DNA of 64,000 nucleotides. Origin: Quercus robur. Its lineage: Eukaryota > Streptophyta > Magnoliopsida > Fagales > Fagaceae. The translations under genes were made by a program, and so were the position numbers. The notes under the pieces were generated by a model, which ran no database searches, was not told the origin of the DNA, and was given only the letters and a program-made list of their open reading frames with translations. Position 1 is the stretch's first letter. Every line of letters starts with the position of its first letter. The stretch is taken from assembly GCF_932294415.1 (NCBI RefSeq), contig NC_065535.1, positions 85,581,862 to 85,645,861 of the forward strand. Direction: 5' to 3'. Below are positions 22,458-34,114 of this stretch, one piece after another.

Positions 22458-25400
22458 ATGAATATAATAGTGTGGAATTGCAGGGATGCCTCAAAGCCCT
22501 CTTTTCTGAAGCATGTTAGTGCGTTGGTCCACAACCATAGTCCAGCTACAATGGTTGTAATGGAAACTTGAATTAGGGGTGAAAGGACAAAGCAGATCAC
22601 CGATAGAATGCCTTTTGACGGAGCTTATCACATGGAGACTATTGGTTATGCTGGTGGTCTATGGATGCTCTGGAACTCAGATAGAGTGGAGGTCACACCT
22701 CTGTCAAGCACGGAGCAAGAGATTCATGCAGTAGTTAAGGTACGAAATTCAAATTCTAGTTGGATGTTTACTGCTGTGTATGCTAGTCCTAGGACTGCTG
22801 AAAGACATATTATGTGGAATAATTTAGCTAGAGTTTCTGATCTCCATAACATGCCTTGGGTGGTAACGGGTGACTTTAATGAACCGTTTATAGGTGAGAA
22901 TAAGTTTGGGGGCAGAGCAGTTAGTGTCAATAGGTCTCTGTTATTCAAAGAATGTTTGGATAAGTGTAGTATGATAGACATCGATTTTTCTGGACCCCGG
23001 TTCACTTGGACCAATAGAAGGGATCTTCATGGCCTTATATAAGAAATTATAGATAGATTTTTTGTGAATCCTAGTTGGTGCCTGTTATACCCGGAAGCTA
23101 AAGTGGTGCACCTTACTAGGTGCCATTCAGACCACTGTCCGGTTTTACTAGAGATGTAGCCAGGAGGTTGTGGGGGTGAGAATTAGACCTTTTAAGTTCC
23201 AAACATACTGGCTGTCTGACCCTTCCTTTCCTTCTATTGTGTCACGGTCTTGGAGTCAATCTGAAGTACTAGGGGATGCCATTAGCAAGTTTACTGATGA
23301 GGCTACAAGGTGGAATAGGATGCAATTTGGGAATGTCTTTAATAGGAAGAAGAATATCATGGCAAGGCTTAATGGCATCCAACGAGCTTTAGCTAATAGG
23401 CCTTCAACCTTTCTCATCAATCTTGAAAATGATTTGCTTAAAGAGTTAGAGGTAGTGCTTAATCAAGAGGAGGAGATATGGGCCTTAAAGTCTCAGGTTA
23501 ACTGGTTGGTACAAGGTGATAGAAATTCTAATTTTTACCATGTTTCTACTTGGTGAGGAGGAAACATAATCAGATTTTGGCGATTAAGGATTCAGTTGGC
23601 GAGTGGATTTTTGAGGAAAGGGATGTCAAGGAGTACATTTGGAATGGGTTTGAGGGTATTTATACCTCTTCCTTTTCCTGTGTTACCCGAGTTGCCCCAT
23701 CTACTTCCTGATGGCAGGTTAGTCTTTCTGAAGAGGAGAAACAAAGCATTGGGGGGGTTGCTTCGGAGGATGAAATTAAAGCGGTGTTGTGGTCCTTGAA
23801 AGCTTTTAAAGCGTCGGGATTGGATGGTTTGCATGCCGGGTTCTTCTATAGGTTTTAGCTGATTGTGGGTAGCTCGATGGTTAGCATAGTGAAGAAGGTG
23901 TTTTTGGAGAGAAAAGTTCCGGTTTATCTCAACAAAACTCACATTACTCTCATTCCAAAAATCCGAGGGCCGGAAACGATTTCCAATTATAGACCAATTA
24001 GTCTATGCAACACCATTTACAAAATCATAACTAAGATCATTGTTGCTTGAATAAGGCCTCACTTGGATAAGCTTATTTCTCCCCTTCAAGCAGCGTTTGT
24101 TCCCAGAAGGAAAGGAGTCGACAATGCAATTATAGTGCAAAGAAGTTATTCACTCTTTGAGTAAGAAAAAAGGGAAAGTGGGATATATGGCCTTGAAGAT
24201 TGATCTTAAGAAGGCATATGACAAGCTTGAGTGGAGATTCATTAGGGAAGTTCTCATTAGAGCAAATTTTCCGGCTGATTTGATTGATATAATTATGAGT
24301 TGCATATCCACCGTCTCTACATCCATTTTGTTCAATGGTGAAGCCTTGGAGCCGGTATACCCATCTAGAGGGATAAGACAAGGAGATCCTCTTTCTCCAT
24401 ATTTGTTTATACTTTGTATGGAGTATTTGGGTCAACTTATTGTGGAAAAATGCAATGCTAATCTTTGGCAGCCCATTAAGGCGTCTAGTAGTGGGCTGGC
24501 TTTCTTACATTTGTTTTTTGCGAATGATTTGGTTTTGTTTGCAAGGGCTGATGGCACCAATTGCTCTACCATTAGAGATGTTTTGGATGAGTTTTGTAGC
24601 ATATCTGGGCAAACTATTAGTGAGGCGAAGTCTAGAGTCTATTTCTCGCCCAATGTGGATAGGGATACTAGGGAATCATTAAGTGATATTCTTGGTTTTG
24701 CCTCCACTCCTTCGCTTGGTAAGTACCTTGGGATACCTATTAGGCACCTGAGATCCTCCTCCCATGAGTACAATTTTGTGTTGGATAGGGTTAAACAAAA
24801 ACTTGCAGGATGGAAGGCAAATATGCTTTCCTTTGCTGGTCATGCCATCCTTATTCAAGCATCTTCTGTGGCAATTCCATCCTATATTATGCAGTGCGCT
24901 AAGTTACCGGGAAGAATTTTGGATGAGATTGATCAGGTTAATAGAAATTTCCTTTGGGGAACAACGGAGACCGCCAAAAAGATTCATTGGGTGGGGTGGC
25001 AAAAAGTTACTAGGACAAAAGAGGAAGGAGGGCTTGGGTTGCAGGCAGCAAAAGGTAGAAATACAGCCTTACTTGCCAAGTTTAATTGGCGTTTGCACAT
25101 GGAAAGAGAAGCTCAGTGGGCTCAAGTCCTTTGGCAATTGTACCACAGCAATAGAAGACTCAATGCTAGCAATCCGGACAAATCGCCATGCTCGCAGGTC
25201 TAGACAACCATTAAAAGAGGTAGGGAGACCTTTAATAAGGGTAGTTTGATGATGATTAGCAGGGATAGTAATCTTAGCTTTTGGAGGGGCAATTGGCTGA
25301 GTAAAGGACCTCTCCGGAATTTGATTCAAGGGCCTTTAACTCAAGGTGCAACTAATTTTGAAGTGAAGGATGTCCTAACAGATACGGGGTGGGATTGGAG

Positions 25401-26592
25401 CAAAATTCCTTTTGAGTTGCCCTTGGATTTAAAATCCTTGATTCAGGCCATACCTACACCCTTCACTAGTAGAGGAAGGGAGAGAATCTCTTGGAAGGGT
25501 AACCCGAGGGGCACCTTTGATTTAAGGAGTGCATACTCTATTGCCATGGGAACGGAACCTGATCTGGTTGTGCGTGATTTTGGGTGGATTTGGAAGCTGA
25601 TCGTGTTGCCCCGCATCAAGACTTTCTTGTGGATGTGTGCTCATGGTAGTATAGGGGTTAAGGTTTGCCTTGTGAGAAGAGGAGTGGTTGAGGAGGAGTC
25701 ATGCCCAATCTGTCAAGGGACCTCGGAAACAATATTACATGCTCTTAGGGACCGCCATAAGATTAAAGATGTTTGGAGGCAGTTGGGAATTTAGAGGACT
25801 GACCGAGTTTTTTGGATAAGTAATCTACAAGATTGGATCAAGACCAATAGTAAAGATAGGAAAAGCTGCCTTCAAGGTAATCCTCCTTGGAATATTATAT
25901 TTCCAATAGCAGTGTGGAATTTATGGAAGAGTAGAAACATGTTTATTTTCAAGAGGAAAAGCCAAAACCCAAATCTTTCCAATGAAATTGTTAACCAAGC
26001 TATGGAGTTTTTGTGTTATGTAGCTTCACTTAGGAACCCAACCCGAGTAGTGACAAGGAGCATCAGATGGGAGAAGCTAGCAATGGGATTGAAGATATTA
26101 AACACTGATGGGTCGGTTTTGGGTAGTATTGGTCAAGTAGGGTGTGGTGGTGTTGTTAGAGATGATCATGGGAATTGGATAGCGGGTTTCACAAGACATA
26201 TAGGGGCTACTAACAGTTTTGCAGCTGAACTTTGGGGCTTAAGAGATGGGGTTAGCTTGTGCCTTTCTTTAAATATACCTTGCCTTGTTGTAGAGTTGGA
26301 AGCTAAAGCAGTGGTTGATGTTCTTAGGAACTATAGCTATGATAACAGGATTACATCTCCTATAATGGATGATTGTAGGCAACTGGTGTTATGTTTCCAG
26401 CAAATTCAGATCAAGCACTGTTATTGGCAAGCTAACCAATGTGCAGACGTGTTGGCCAAAATGGGAGTGGAACAGGAAATAGAATTACTTAATCATTTGA
26501 GTCCGCCTGTGGACATTTTGCAAATTCTCCAGGATGATAGGGACGGGTTGTATGTTAATAGGACTTGTCATGACTCTGTTGTTTCCCTTTGA
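22458..26592 (+). pseudogene. LINE ORF2: endonuclease, reverse transcriptase, RNase H, degenerate
   Basis: ORF2 starts at 22458 as MNIIVWNCRDA; the usual WNCRGA Gly is Asp. A stop interrupts the endonuclease soon after (ET*IRG, near 22570, where TGA likely replaces CGA). Endonuclease motifs GDFNEPF and SDHCPVLL follow. After several frameshifts the reverse transcriptase is open at 24157-25203, with KIDLKKAYDKLEW and SRGIRQGDPLSPYLF intact, but the catalytic FADD reads FAND (near 24520). A zinc-binding region (about 25250-25790) and an RNase H domain (NTDGS; AELWG; QCADVLAK) reach the stop at 26590-26592. The third RNase H acidic site reads VELEAK rather than the usual VELDAK. The element cannot retrotranspose on its own. 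Confidence 0.88.
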
Positions 26593-26909
26593 TTTTTAAT
26601 GCATCACCTCTTTACCAAAAAAAAAAAAAAAAAAAAGCAAATGTAAAATGTTTTACCAAAATTTTAAGTGTAAAATATTTTTCATAAATTTGCTTAGGTT
26701 GATTCAATTGACTGAAAATATTTTACTGCAAAACAAACACAATAAAATTTGAAAATATTTTCCTGAAAATATTTTACATCGAAACAAACGGAGCGTTAAT
26801 AACAAAAAACTTTTTAAAGTTTTTTCTCTTCTAAACTTTTTTTTTTTTTTTTTTTTGGAGAAAGTTCTCTCTTGTAGTCTGTAGACAAGTGTGAAGAAGC
26901 TGGGTCATT

Positions 26910-27050
26910 TGGGCCAAGGTACCAGTAGTAGATGTTGGAATTAAAAAAAATTGGGCAAAAATGGACAAAATCAGAAATTGCGGATTCTTGTACAAATGCC
27001 CCTTTTTTCTTCAGGTCATCTCAAAACTACCAAAACTAGGATTAGGGTTT
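26910..27050 (+). promoter_or_regulatory. Relict ribosomal-protein-type promoter
   Basis: A site II element TGGGCC (26910-26915) and a telo-box TTAGGGTTT (27042-27050) precede the RPS11-like start codon by about 220 and 85 bases. These two motifs together are well known upstream of plant ribosomal protein genes. Their survival shows that this locus came from a genomic copy with its promoter, not from a reverse-transcribed mRNA. Confidence 0.6.
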
Positions 27051-27619
27051 TGCGTTTTCAAGTAGCAGAGTCTTGTATTCAAGTTTTTGCCTCCATTGCA
27101 GCTTTGGGTTCTTGAGAGGGAGAGCTTCCAATCATGGCTGAACAGATGCTTTTTTCTATCTCTACCTGTTGCTTTTGTTTCAAATCAGGGACTTATTATT
27201 ATTATTTTTTTTTTGGATTTTAGACTGAGAAGGCATTTCTGAAGCAACCAAAAATGTTTTTATGGTATGAGAACAAACATAGGTCAAAATGCTTTTTTTT
27301 TTTTGGGGGGGGGGGGGAGGGATTTTTTTGTTTTTTGTTTTTTGTTTTCTTTTTTGGGTGGTGATTTTGTTTCTGTTTTGTCTGTTTTTGAAAACAAAAT
27401 TATATATAGCTCGAAGAACATTGGACTCCAATTTAAGACCCCCAGAGAAGCCATTGAAGCTCTCTCTCTCTCTACATGTGTGTGTGTGTGTGTGTGAGTT
27501 TGAATTTTGGATATTGACTCTTAGTAGAGTATACACCAAGTACTTAGTTTGCTTTCAGTTAATTTGGGTTTGGGAGCATAAGTTGGGATTTGAAACAGTA
27601 CTGATATAATGTGATATAG

Positions 27620-27735
27620 TCAATGAGCTCTAGCTCAAATGGCACCTCCTTCCCTTGTAAGTGCAAGGTTATGGGTTCAAGATGCATTGATGTGTGTGTA
27701 ACTTACCAATATCAAGAACAACCAAGCCTTAGTCC
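27620..27735 (+). mobile_element. Probable tRNA-derived SINE fragment
   Basis: The phrases gctctagctcaaatggcacc and ggttatgggttcaaga have the layout of pol III A and B boxes in plant SINEs. No target duplication or clear tail was found. It lies in an intron of the RPS11 pseudogene. Confidence 0.4.
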
Positions 27736-28833
27736 CAAAATTTTTGGAGTTGGCTATTTATCCTTAACAAATTAGTCAAGTTTGGTCATATGTATTCTTT
27801 TCCACCATTCTTTTCTTTTTGAAGCCATACTATCTTTTACCCTTTTTTTATTATTATTTTTCTAAGCCTATGGCTAATCTATGTTGACATTATATATTCA
27901 ACATAGATTATTTTTCAATTATAATCTTCAGTGTTTTTACTCTTTATGAAATTTCTTTGTTTGGTTAATTGATCTGACAATATATATGCTCAACTTAAGC
28001 ATGCATTGGGTTGTAGAGATGCAAAGCTATTATATATAATTAAAGGCTCTAGTTTGAACCATAATATAACTTGATTGTTTGATGTAAACGTTTGATATTT
28101 ATGTTGGTCAAAGCAAAATGGAAATGGTTAAGGGCAGGACAAAAATAGCTAGAACTAGGATGAACTCATTCTTCAAACTTTGTGTGTGGAGTCACTAAGA
28201 AGTGAGAGAATCGATTGTTGATAATAGCAGTGAGAAAGTTCTCAATTAAGATAATTTATAGTTCCACATTCCTGGTTTTGTTTTTAAAAAAAATGATATG
28301 ACTGATAGCTTGGAGCTGAGTCTTAAGAGGTTGTTGTCATGTTGGTCTTGTCTGGAGAGTGCCACAAGCTCCATCTCAATCCCTGGGATTATATTTGCTA
28401 GGGTTGTCTCATTTGTATATCGCAGTGCTTCTTGATGGTATTAAAGAATATGACTTTTCATTACTTTTTCACAATTATATGGTATACAAAAGTAAGACTA
28501 TTTGCTGATTAGAGCTTTTTTTTTTTTTTTTTAAATGCAGGAACCTACATTGATAAGAAATGCCCCTTCACTGGCAATGTTTCCATCAGGGGTCGCATCT
28601 TAGCTGGCACTTGCCATGGTTCTAAGATGATGAGGACCATTATTGTTCGTAGAGATTATCTTCATTTTGTCAAGAAGTACCAAGGGCATGATCTGCTTTT
28701 TATTGTGATGGATTCCACTATCACCTTTACATTTTCTCACTCTAGTGGAAGACCCCTTATTTTGTCATCTGTTTGTAATTCTGTGTACGGTTTGGTAATG
28801 CGTGCGTAGTTTCTCATTTTGACTGGCTATCTC

Positions 28834-28858
28834 ACCCCCCCCCCCCCCCCCCCCCCCC
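28834..28858 (+). repeat. Poly-C tract of about 25 bp
   Basis: C homopolymer just before the last acceptor (atttcag) of the RPS11 pseudogene. It would occupy the polypyrimidine tract position of that intron. Confidence 0.9.
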
Positions 28859-28964
28859 AACAACATATTTCAGGCCACTGTCAAAGACAGTAAGGTTCAA
28901 TGTGTTGAAAGTCACTCCGGCTGGTTCTTCTGGTGGTGTAATGAAGGCTTTTACAGGAATGTGA

Positions 28965-30750
28965 GGTGATTTCCAGTTAGGCTGGTTTCGGTGAGCTAGT
29001 CATGTAAAGAAGGCTTTTGAGCATCATATTGACTGGGTGGACCTGGAGTTTTTTCTGCTGCTCCATTTTGTTGATCTAAATATAATTTTGACTTATTTTA
29101 AGTATTATATAAAATTTTGAGTTTTGGAGAGATACCAATATGGTTCTTGAATAGGAGTGGAATCTTCTTTTATAATCACCGTGTATTTGTTGCATAATTC
29201 CGAGTCTCCAAAAGTCGTTTAAGATCTTCTTAAATTATTCTTTGAGGTGCTGGTGTCCCCCTCAGATAAAATAAACGTAACGATTTCTCTATTGCAGGGT
29301 CAGGCACCTTAGTTCCTTGGCCAAACCAAGTGTGACATGTTGGAAACTAGGACTCTCTACTTACCAAATTGTAGGCGAAAATGAGAGGCTTTTAATATTG
29401 TCCTAATTGATGGTTAATATTTTTGTGGATTCAAATGAGTAATGGGATCAGCAAATATTTTTTTTTAATCTCTAGTAAGTTACTTTTGGTAAAGCCAAGT
29501 GATCCACCTCCCTAGCCAATGGGAACGAAACCTCATCTTCATTGTGCCCATAAACTATGTAATTTTCAATTTCTTTTCCAACATGTTAGGACTCAATGTT
29601 GGGACTTCCTGGCCCTGAGTCATGATTGATACAATGACGCCTAAGCAATTAACAGCACAATGATGATGATGATAATAAGCTGTTGAAGAAGTTGAAATCG
29701 TCCTTGACTTTTTAATGAACGCTTAAGCTTAACTCAACAAGATGTTCATAAATCATGCCTACTTATCCTTTCTTAAGTAAAGAATATCTTTTTCTCAAAG
29801 ACCACGGGCTTTCAAAAACGTAATATTCTTAGCAAAAAGGAGCATAATTATTGCGCATGGCTCTAACTCACTGTGACTGGATAATATTGTGCCATGTCAG
29901 GGTCTACTAAACCACGCAGCCCATAGATTCTCTACAACGTATGAACTAAATTCACATCACATCAACGTGTGAACTAATTTCACATCACATTGTACCATAA
30001 TTTCAGTCCATTTTAATATAAAAATTTATATTTTTTATTTTATATAACCGCTTTTCAAAAGATTTCATATGGGATTATCTGTTATATTATATTTGAATAT
30101 AATATTCATTCTTCATTTACTTTTTTCTACTATTTCAATAAATGAAAAGAGGGGGAGAAAATGAGAAAAAGCAAGACAAATGAACAAAATATTTATATTT
30201 TATATGCACATAAACATTATTGCGTATATTTATAATTATTGTAACTAGAATGTAAATTTTCATAATTTAATAAGCCGTGGTGAATGATTTCTGGAGTTGA
30301 ATGAACAAAATTTTTCTCTTAAACTATTATGTATTGTTTGAGAGTGCTTTTATGGTTGACTTTGGCTTTGAAAATGATTTTTTTATTTATTTTTAGAAAT
30401 GAAAGTGATAATTTTGATATCCCCTTATATAAAATATATATATATATATATATATAAAAAGGTGAATCTCCCAACAAAAAAATTAATATAACATTTCTTT
30501 GTTAAGTTACATTCACATGCCATGGTGGGCATTAAATTGACTAGAGGTCCCCCATCTATTGGAATTTTTTTTAGGGGAATTGGATTTGGAACTTAAATAT
30601 AGGAATCCCAAAATATTAGAATTAGATATTGAGAGTTGAAAGAAATTATAAAGTACCGAAAATCTTCTTCTTTTTCTTTTTTTTTTCTTTTTCTTTTTTC
30701 TTGGTTAATTTTAAAAGTAATAGAAATTGAGATTGAGATCAATTTACACT
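28965..30750. other. Gene-free AT-rich spacer
   Basis: The first 100 to 250 bases may be the decayed 3' UTR of the RPS11 copy. Beyond that I see only AT-rich sequence with stops in all frames and an (AT)n microsatellite at about 30434-30456. Nothing codes. Confidence 0.5.
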
Positions 30751-30759
30751 TTACAAAAA

Positions 30760-30928
30760 GAGAGATGCTACGTTTATAATATTTTTACAACAAATCACAG
30801 GTGGTTAGTTATTATTGGTTCAAATTTCAAATTAACGCTAAAATTATTTTTTTGCCCTAACAATAACAACTAGTAACAACTTGTCATTTAAGATTTGTTA
30901 TAAAAATGTTATAGACATATCATTTCTC
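30760..30928. mobile_element. Mutator-type MITE with 9-bp target duplication
   Basis: The 169-bp element has inverted ends: left gagagatgctacgtttataa, right read inward gagaaatgatatgtctataa, continuing for about 38 bp. A perfect 9-bp repeat ttacaaaaa flanks it (30751-30759 and 30929-30937). Nine-base duplications are typical of Mutator elements. Related copies are at about 32043-32216 and 39340-39488. Confidence 0.75.
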
Positions 30929-30937
30929 TTACAAAAA

Positions 30938-32042
30938 TGAAAGAAATTATATGTTCTGCTGAGTAAAATTAGGATCACATGCTGCATGATTTTATATTCT
31001 TATTAAGGAAATTACACTAATTGACAATTTAACTCATCTTCAAGAAAGTGAATCTAACACATCTTCAAAAAGATACTGATGCATTGGCTAAAGTAGCCAC
31101 CTAATCTTTTTGAGTTAATCTGTTATAATATGGTTAACTCGTCAAATTTCAATCAAACTTGACAGTTTTGTAGGATGGCAGTTGTTAAATAATAGTAGGA
31201 AAAAGAATCTTACCAAAAAAAAAAACAAAAAATAAATAGCAAAAGAGAAGTGGCCTTTTCGTTTTCTTCTTTCTGCCTTTTGACCATTGGGATTCGGAAC
31301 ATTATTGTCCTTTTTCGTGTCTATTTGTAAAAGTGATTAATGAATAATGAGTCCTCTCACCTTTCGCATATTGAAAAAACAGATATCTTTTCTCCCTTTC
31401 ACAAAAAGAGAGAGAAACAATTCTAATGACTAAAATATTATCTCTCACGTCATATTCCATTGAACACGTTCTATCAAATCTTTTCGTATCATCATCATGT
31501 ATTCATAGAATGAGACGAACTTCCTAATGCAACTTGTTTTGCGTAATATTGCGGTTGGTAAAAGATAAATATATTTCTTGTTTTTAATAGTTGGATAATT
31601 ACGGTGGGAAAGAGGTTTTGAAGTTTTAAATTCTAAACGTTTTTATTAGAAATATCAAGAAGTTTCGGTTAAGTTATAAAACTTTTTATAATATAATTTT
31701 CAATGACACATGAAAATAAAAAATAAAAAATTAATCAAGTAATGTTACGCAAAATAGTACGAGGATATTATGATTGGCAACCAAAATGATGTTGTGATCA
31801 TTTCATTTTGTTTGGGTAAATTGTGGGAAAGAAAAATAAGAAGAGAAAATGTAGGAAATATGAGAACATTCTCTTGTGACGAGAATAAAAGGGGGAGGGG
31901 AAAGGAGAAAGAGATATGAAAATAGAAGAATTCAATTTTCTCCAAGACCCATTGTCTGGTTTCCTCCCTAATTATGAGGGATATACAAGAAAAGATAGAG
32001 TGATGTGTATTTTTTTTTTCTTTTTTTTTCCTCCCTAATTAT
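30938..32042. other. Gene-free AT-rich spacer
   Basis: Short AT-rich stretches with stops in every frame. Purine-rich runs at about 31860-31930 open a meaningless frame on the minus strand. I see no gene or well-defined repeat. Confidence 0.5.
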
Positions 32043-32216
32043 GATATATTTAATAATATTTTCACAACACTTTTATAATAAATCCTAAGTGGTAGTTTGT
32101 TATTAGTTATAATTGGTGGACAAAAAAAATCATTTTTGTGGTAAGTTCAAATTAGAACTAATAACAATTTACTACAAATGATATGTTGTGAAAATATTGT
32201 AAAATTGTTGTGAATA
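32043..32216. mobile_element. MITE related to the element at 30760
   Basis: Inverted ends share aatattttcacaaca on the left and its complement on the right, with gttattagtt near each inner edge. The centre is AT-rich and non-coding. I could not define the target duplication, so the borders are approximate. Confidence 0.5.
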
Positions 32217-33027
32217 TAATACTTTCCAACGATAAATCACTACCAATGTAAATATATAATGGGTAAGATTTAGGTACAGTATTTAAGTATTGTTCCTTAG
32301 GTTCTCCTTCTAAGAATATGTCTTGTGAATTATTTCTCATGCGATGAAAGTTTATCTTTTAATTAAGTGGTCGCATAACTAAATCTCAAGAGGAAAACTT
32401 AAAGAATAGCACCTACCATATCTAAATTCTATTTATATCTAATAATGCAAATAACAATGATGACCATGATAGACAAAAATAAATGAAAAATCTTATACCC
32501 ATATGACCATATCCCTAAAATCCTAACTACTGCTGCTGCTGCTTAATATCTTGGGAAAGAATCCAACACTTTTTAAGCATGTGTTGGAAAAGAAGTCAAA
32601 GAAGTGTGCACTCTACAATTATGACACACGTTAAAAAAAATGTCCTGTACAGCCTGTACGTGATGACTAATTGTGAAGCAATGATTGAAGTCAAGCTCAT
32701 CACATTTCCCATCTTTGATATGCTACCGACTTTTCAAGAAATTATAGATTGGGTGTTAGATTTTTTTATTTATTTTTAAATATTTTTTTACTTTATTTAT
32801 TAAATTTGAAAATTTTTTACTAAAAGTACTATAAATAAACGTAAAAATTAGTTGAAATAATACAATAAGACCCATAAATAGTACCAAAAAGTGCAATACG
32901 ACTCATAAATAATAGGAAAATACGTTGAATAGTAAAATAAGCTGATTTTTTAATTTGAAACCAAACACACACTTAATAAACGTGTTAAATTGTTAAATCC
33001 TAAACTATCTACATTTTTCTACTAGGT

Positions 33028-33129
33028 GCTTAAATACTTAAACTACATCTTCGTTAGATAATACACGGATAATTGTATGCTTAAATACTTAAACTACATC
33101 TTCGTTAGATAATACACGGACAATTGTAT
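33028..33129 (+). repeat. Tandem duplication, 2 x 51 bp
   Basis: Copies at 33028-33078 and 33079-33129 start gcttaaatacttaaactac and differ at one base (ggataatt versus ggacaatt). The near identity suggests a recent local duplication. It is non-coding and lies just outside the hAT element that starts at 33159. Confidence 0.9.
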
Positions 33130-33158
33130 TGCATCATAATAGTAAATGATATTTGGCA

Positions 33159-34106
33159 TAGGGTTATCCATGGGTTGATTTAGGCCGAGTTTGTGCTTAA
33201 CCCACAACCGACCTATAACGATCCAAAGAAAAGCGCTAGCTATATTTGCGCTATACCTCAAAAGGATTAGTCACAATTGAGGCTCCTTGTAGTTGTTAAT
33301 AAAGTCCAAAATCTCATGTGGGCTCAAAGACACTACTCCACAAAGTGAGCCCTAACAAGGATGTTAGGGATTTAAGTGAGGGAGATTGTGATGCCCCAAT
33401 TTGATTGATTGTGTGATGTGTGTGGGTGTGTGATGAGTCCCACATTGGGTATTTATTGGGTAGATCTGGGCTTTATTAACAACTACAAGGAGCCTCAATT
33501 GTGACTAATCATTTTGAGGTATAGTGCAGATGTGGCTAGCATTTTTTCTTGAGTCGTTACATGACCCAATCAGATCGGGTAGGGAATTTCCAGACCCATA
33601 GCCAACCTATTAGGGTATTGGGTTGGTCGGTTCGGGTTAGCATTAGGTGGTGGTCGGTTTCAGGTGAAGCTGAAAATCACTAAAAAATGGTGAGATCTCG
33701 CTGGATCCGTCCAAGAACCAATGAGATGTTGCCAGATTTGGCGAAGATTTGGTTAGATCTGGAGAGATTTTTGCCAAATAATGCAAAGAACTCACACGGA
33801 TCTAATGAATTTTTGCAAGATCTAGTGTATCTACATTTGATCTAACTGTGTTAGTCTCTGAAATCTGCAGTATCTTGGTAGAAATATAGTTGAAAAGCTT
33901 GAGAAATCGTCGAAATTGATGTATTTCAGGTAAGTCAAGTTTCACGGATTTTGGAGGAGGAGACCCGCAACTGACCCACTGACATCGGGTTTTTAAGGGT
34001 TAGGACTAGCATCCAACCACTGGAGCAATCTAATCAAGTGGCGATGGGTCGAGTACGGTCAAGCTTGGCAGGTTGGTTGGGTGGACGGCTAGGTTGGACA
34101 CCCCTA
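33159..34106. mobile_element. Non-autonomous hAT element
   Basis: The left end reads tagggttatcc and the right end, read inward, taggggtgtcc. A perfect 8-bp duplication atttggca flanks both (33151-33158 and 34107-34114), the signature of hAT elements. The TAGGG(N)TGTCC end is common in plant hAT families. There is no transposase. A foldback at 33215-33560 is nested inside. Confidence 0.82.
33215..33560. repeat. Foldback with inverted arms of at least 70 bp
   Basis: Arms at 33235-33304 and 33471-33540 are inverted copies differing at about 5 of 70 positions; the shared core is ctatacctcaaaa through attagtcacaattgaggctc and beyond. Weaker similarity extends to about 33215 and 33560. The loop contains gagtcccacattgggtattt. 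It interrupts the hAT element at 33159-34106 and is therefore younger. It could be a foldback transposon or two partial LTR-like sequences in opposite orientation. Confidence 0.7.
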
Positions 34107-34114
34107 ATTTGGCA

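Larger units (their letters stand above)
20403..26636 (+). mobile_element. L1-type LINE, nearly full length but inactive
   Basis: The 6.2-kb element is flanked by a perfect 16-bp target duplication gcaaatgtaaaatgtt (20387-20402 and 26637-26652) and ends in an 18-base poly-A at 26619-26636. It encodes an ORF1 (DUF4283 and CCHC zinc knuckle) and an ORF2 with endonuclease, reverse transcriptase, zinc-binding region and RNase H. Both are broken by stops and frameshifts. It has little sequence before ORF1, so it may be slightly 5'-truncated. It landed inside the DNA element at 19482-26795. Confidence 0.92.
19482..26795. mobile_element. PIF/Harbinger-like DNA element split by a LINE
   Basis: Terminal inverted repeats match perfectly for about 30 bp. 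The left one starts cgctccgtttgtttcgatg at 19482 and the right one ends in its exact reverse complement at 26795. TTA lies outside both ends (19479-19481, 26796-26798), the 3-bp duplication typical of PIF/Harbinger. Without the inserted LINE (20403-26636 plus one target copy) the element is about 1.06 kb and non-autonomous. Repeated taaaatatttt motifs crowd both subterminal regions, and the core is GC-richer. The element at 58134-59025 has a similar plan and may be a distant relative. Confidence 0.72.
27134..28964 (+). pseudogene. RPS11: 40S ribosomal protein S11 (uS17) pseudogene
   Basis: Pieces of RPS11 occur in gene order with introns between them: MAEQ at 27134-27145, TEKAFLKQPKMFL from 27224, NIGLQFKTPREAIE near 27420-27460, [20 protein letters not shown] to VKKYQ at 28541-28683, and [20 protein letters not shown] to the stop at 28874-28964. 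RPS11 is a small-subunit ribosomal protein that binds 18S rRNA. Breaks: the donors after MAEQ and after REAIE lack GT (CAG|AT and GAAG|CT); the basic GKGKRPGKGG segment is replaced by poly-T/poly-G sequence at about 27290-27400; and about 30 codons after KKYQ are missing or scrambled. A working protein is very unlikely. Retained introns and promoter mean it arose by DNA duplication. Confidence 0.85.

Noticed and set aside
27267-27609. Frames rich in Phe and Gly in the RPS11 pseudogene
   Set aside because: They arise from poly-T and poly-G; only the NIGLQFKTPREAIE piece is real RPS11 homology.
32579-32779. 66-codon frame in the spacer before the 33159 element
   Set aside because: No homology, AT-rich composition and a poly-T-coded end.
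33028-33129. Repeat array considered as CRISPR-like
   Set aside because: Only two adjacent copies with no spacer, in a plant genome; it is a simple tandem duplication.
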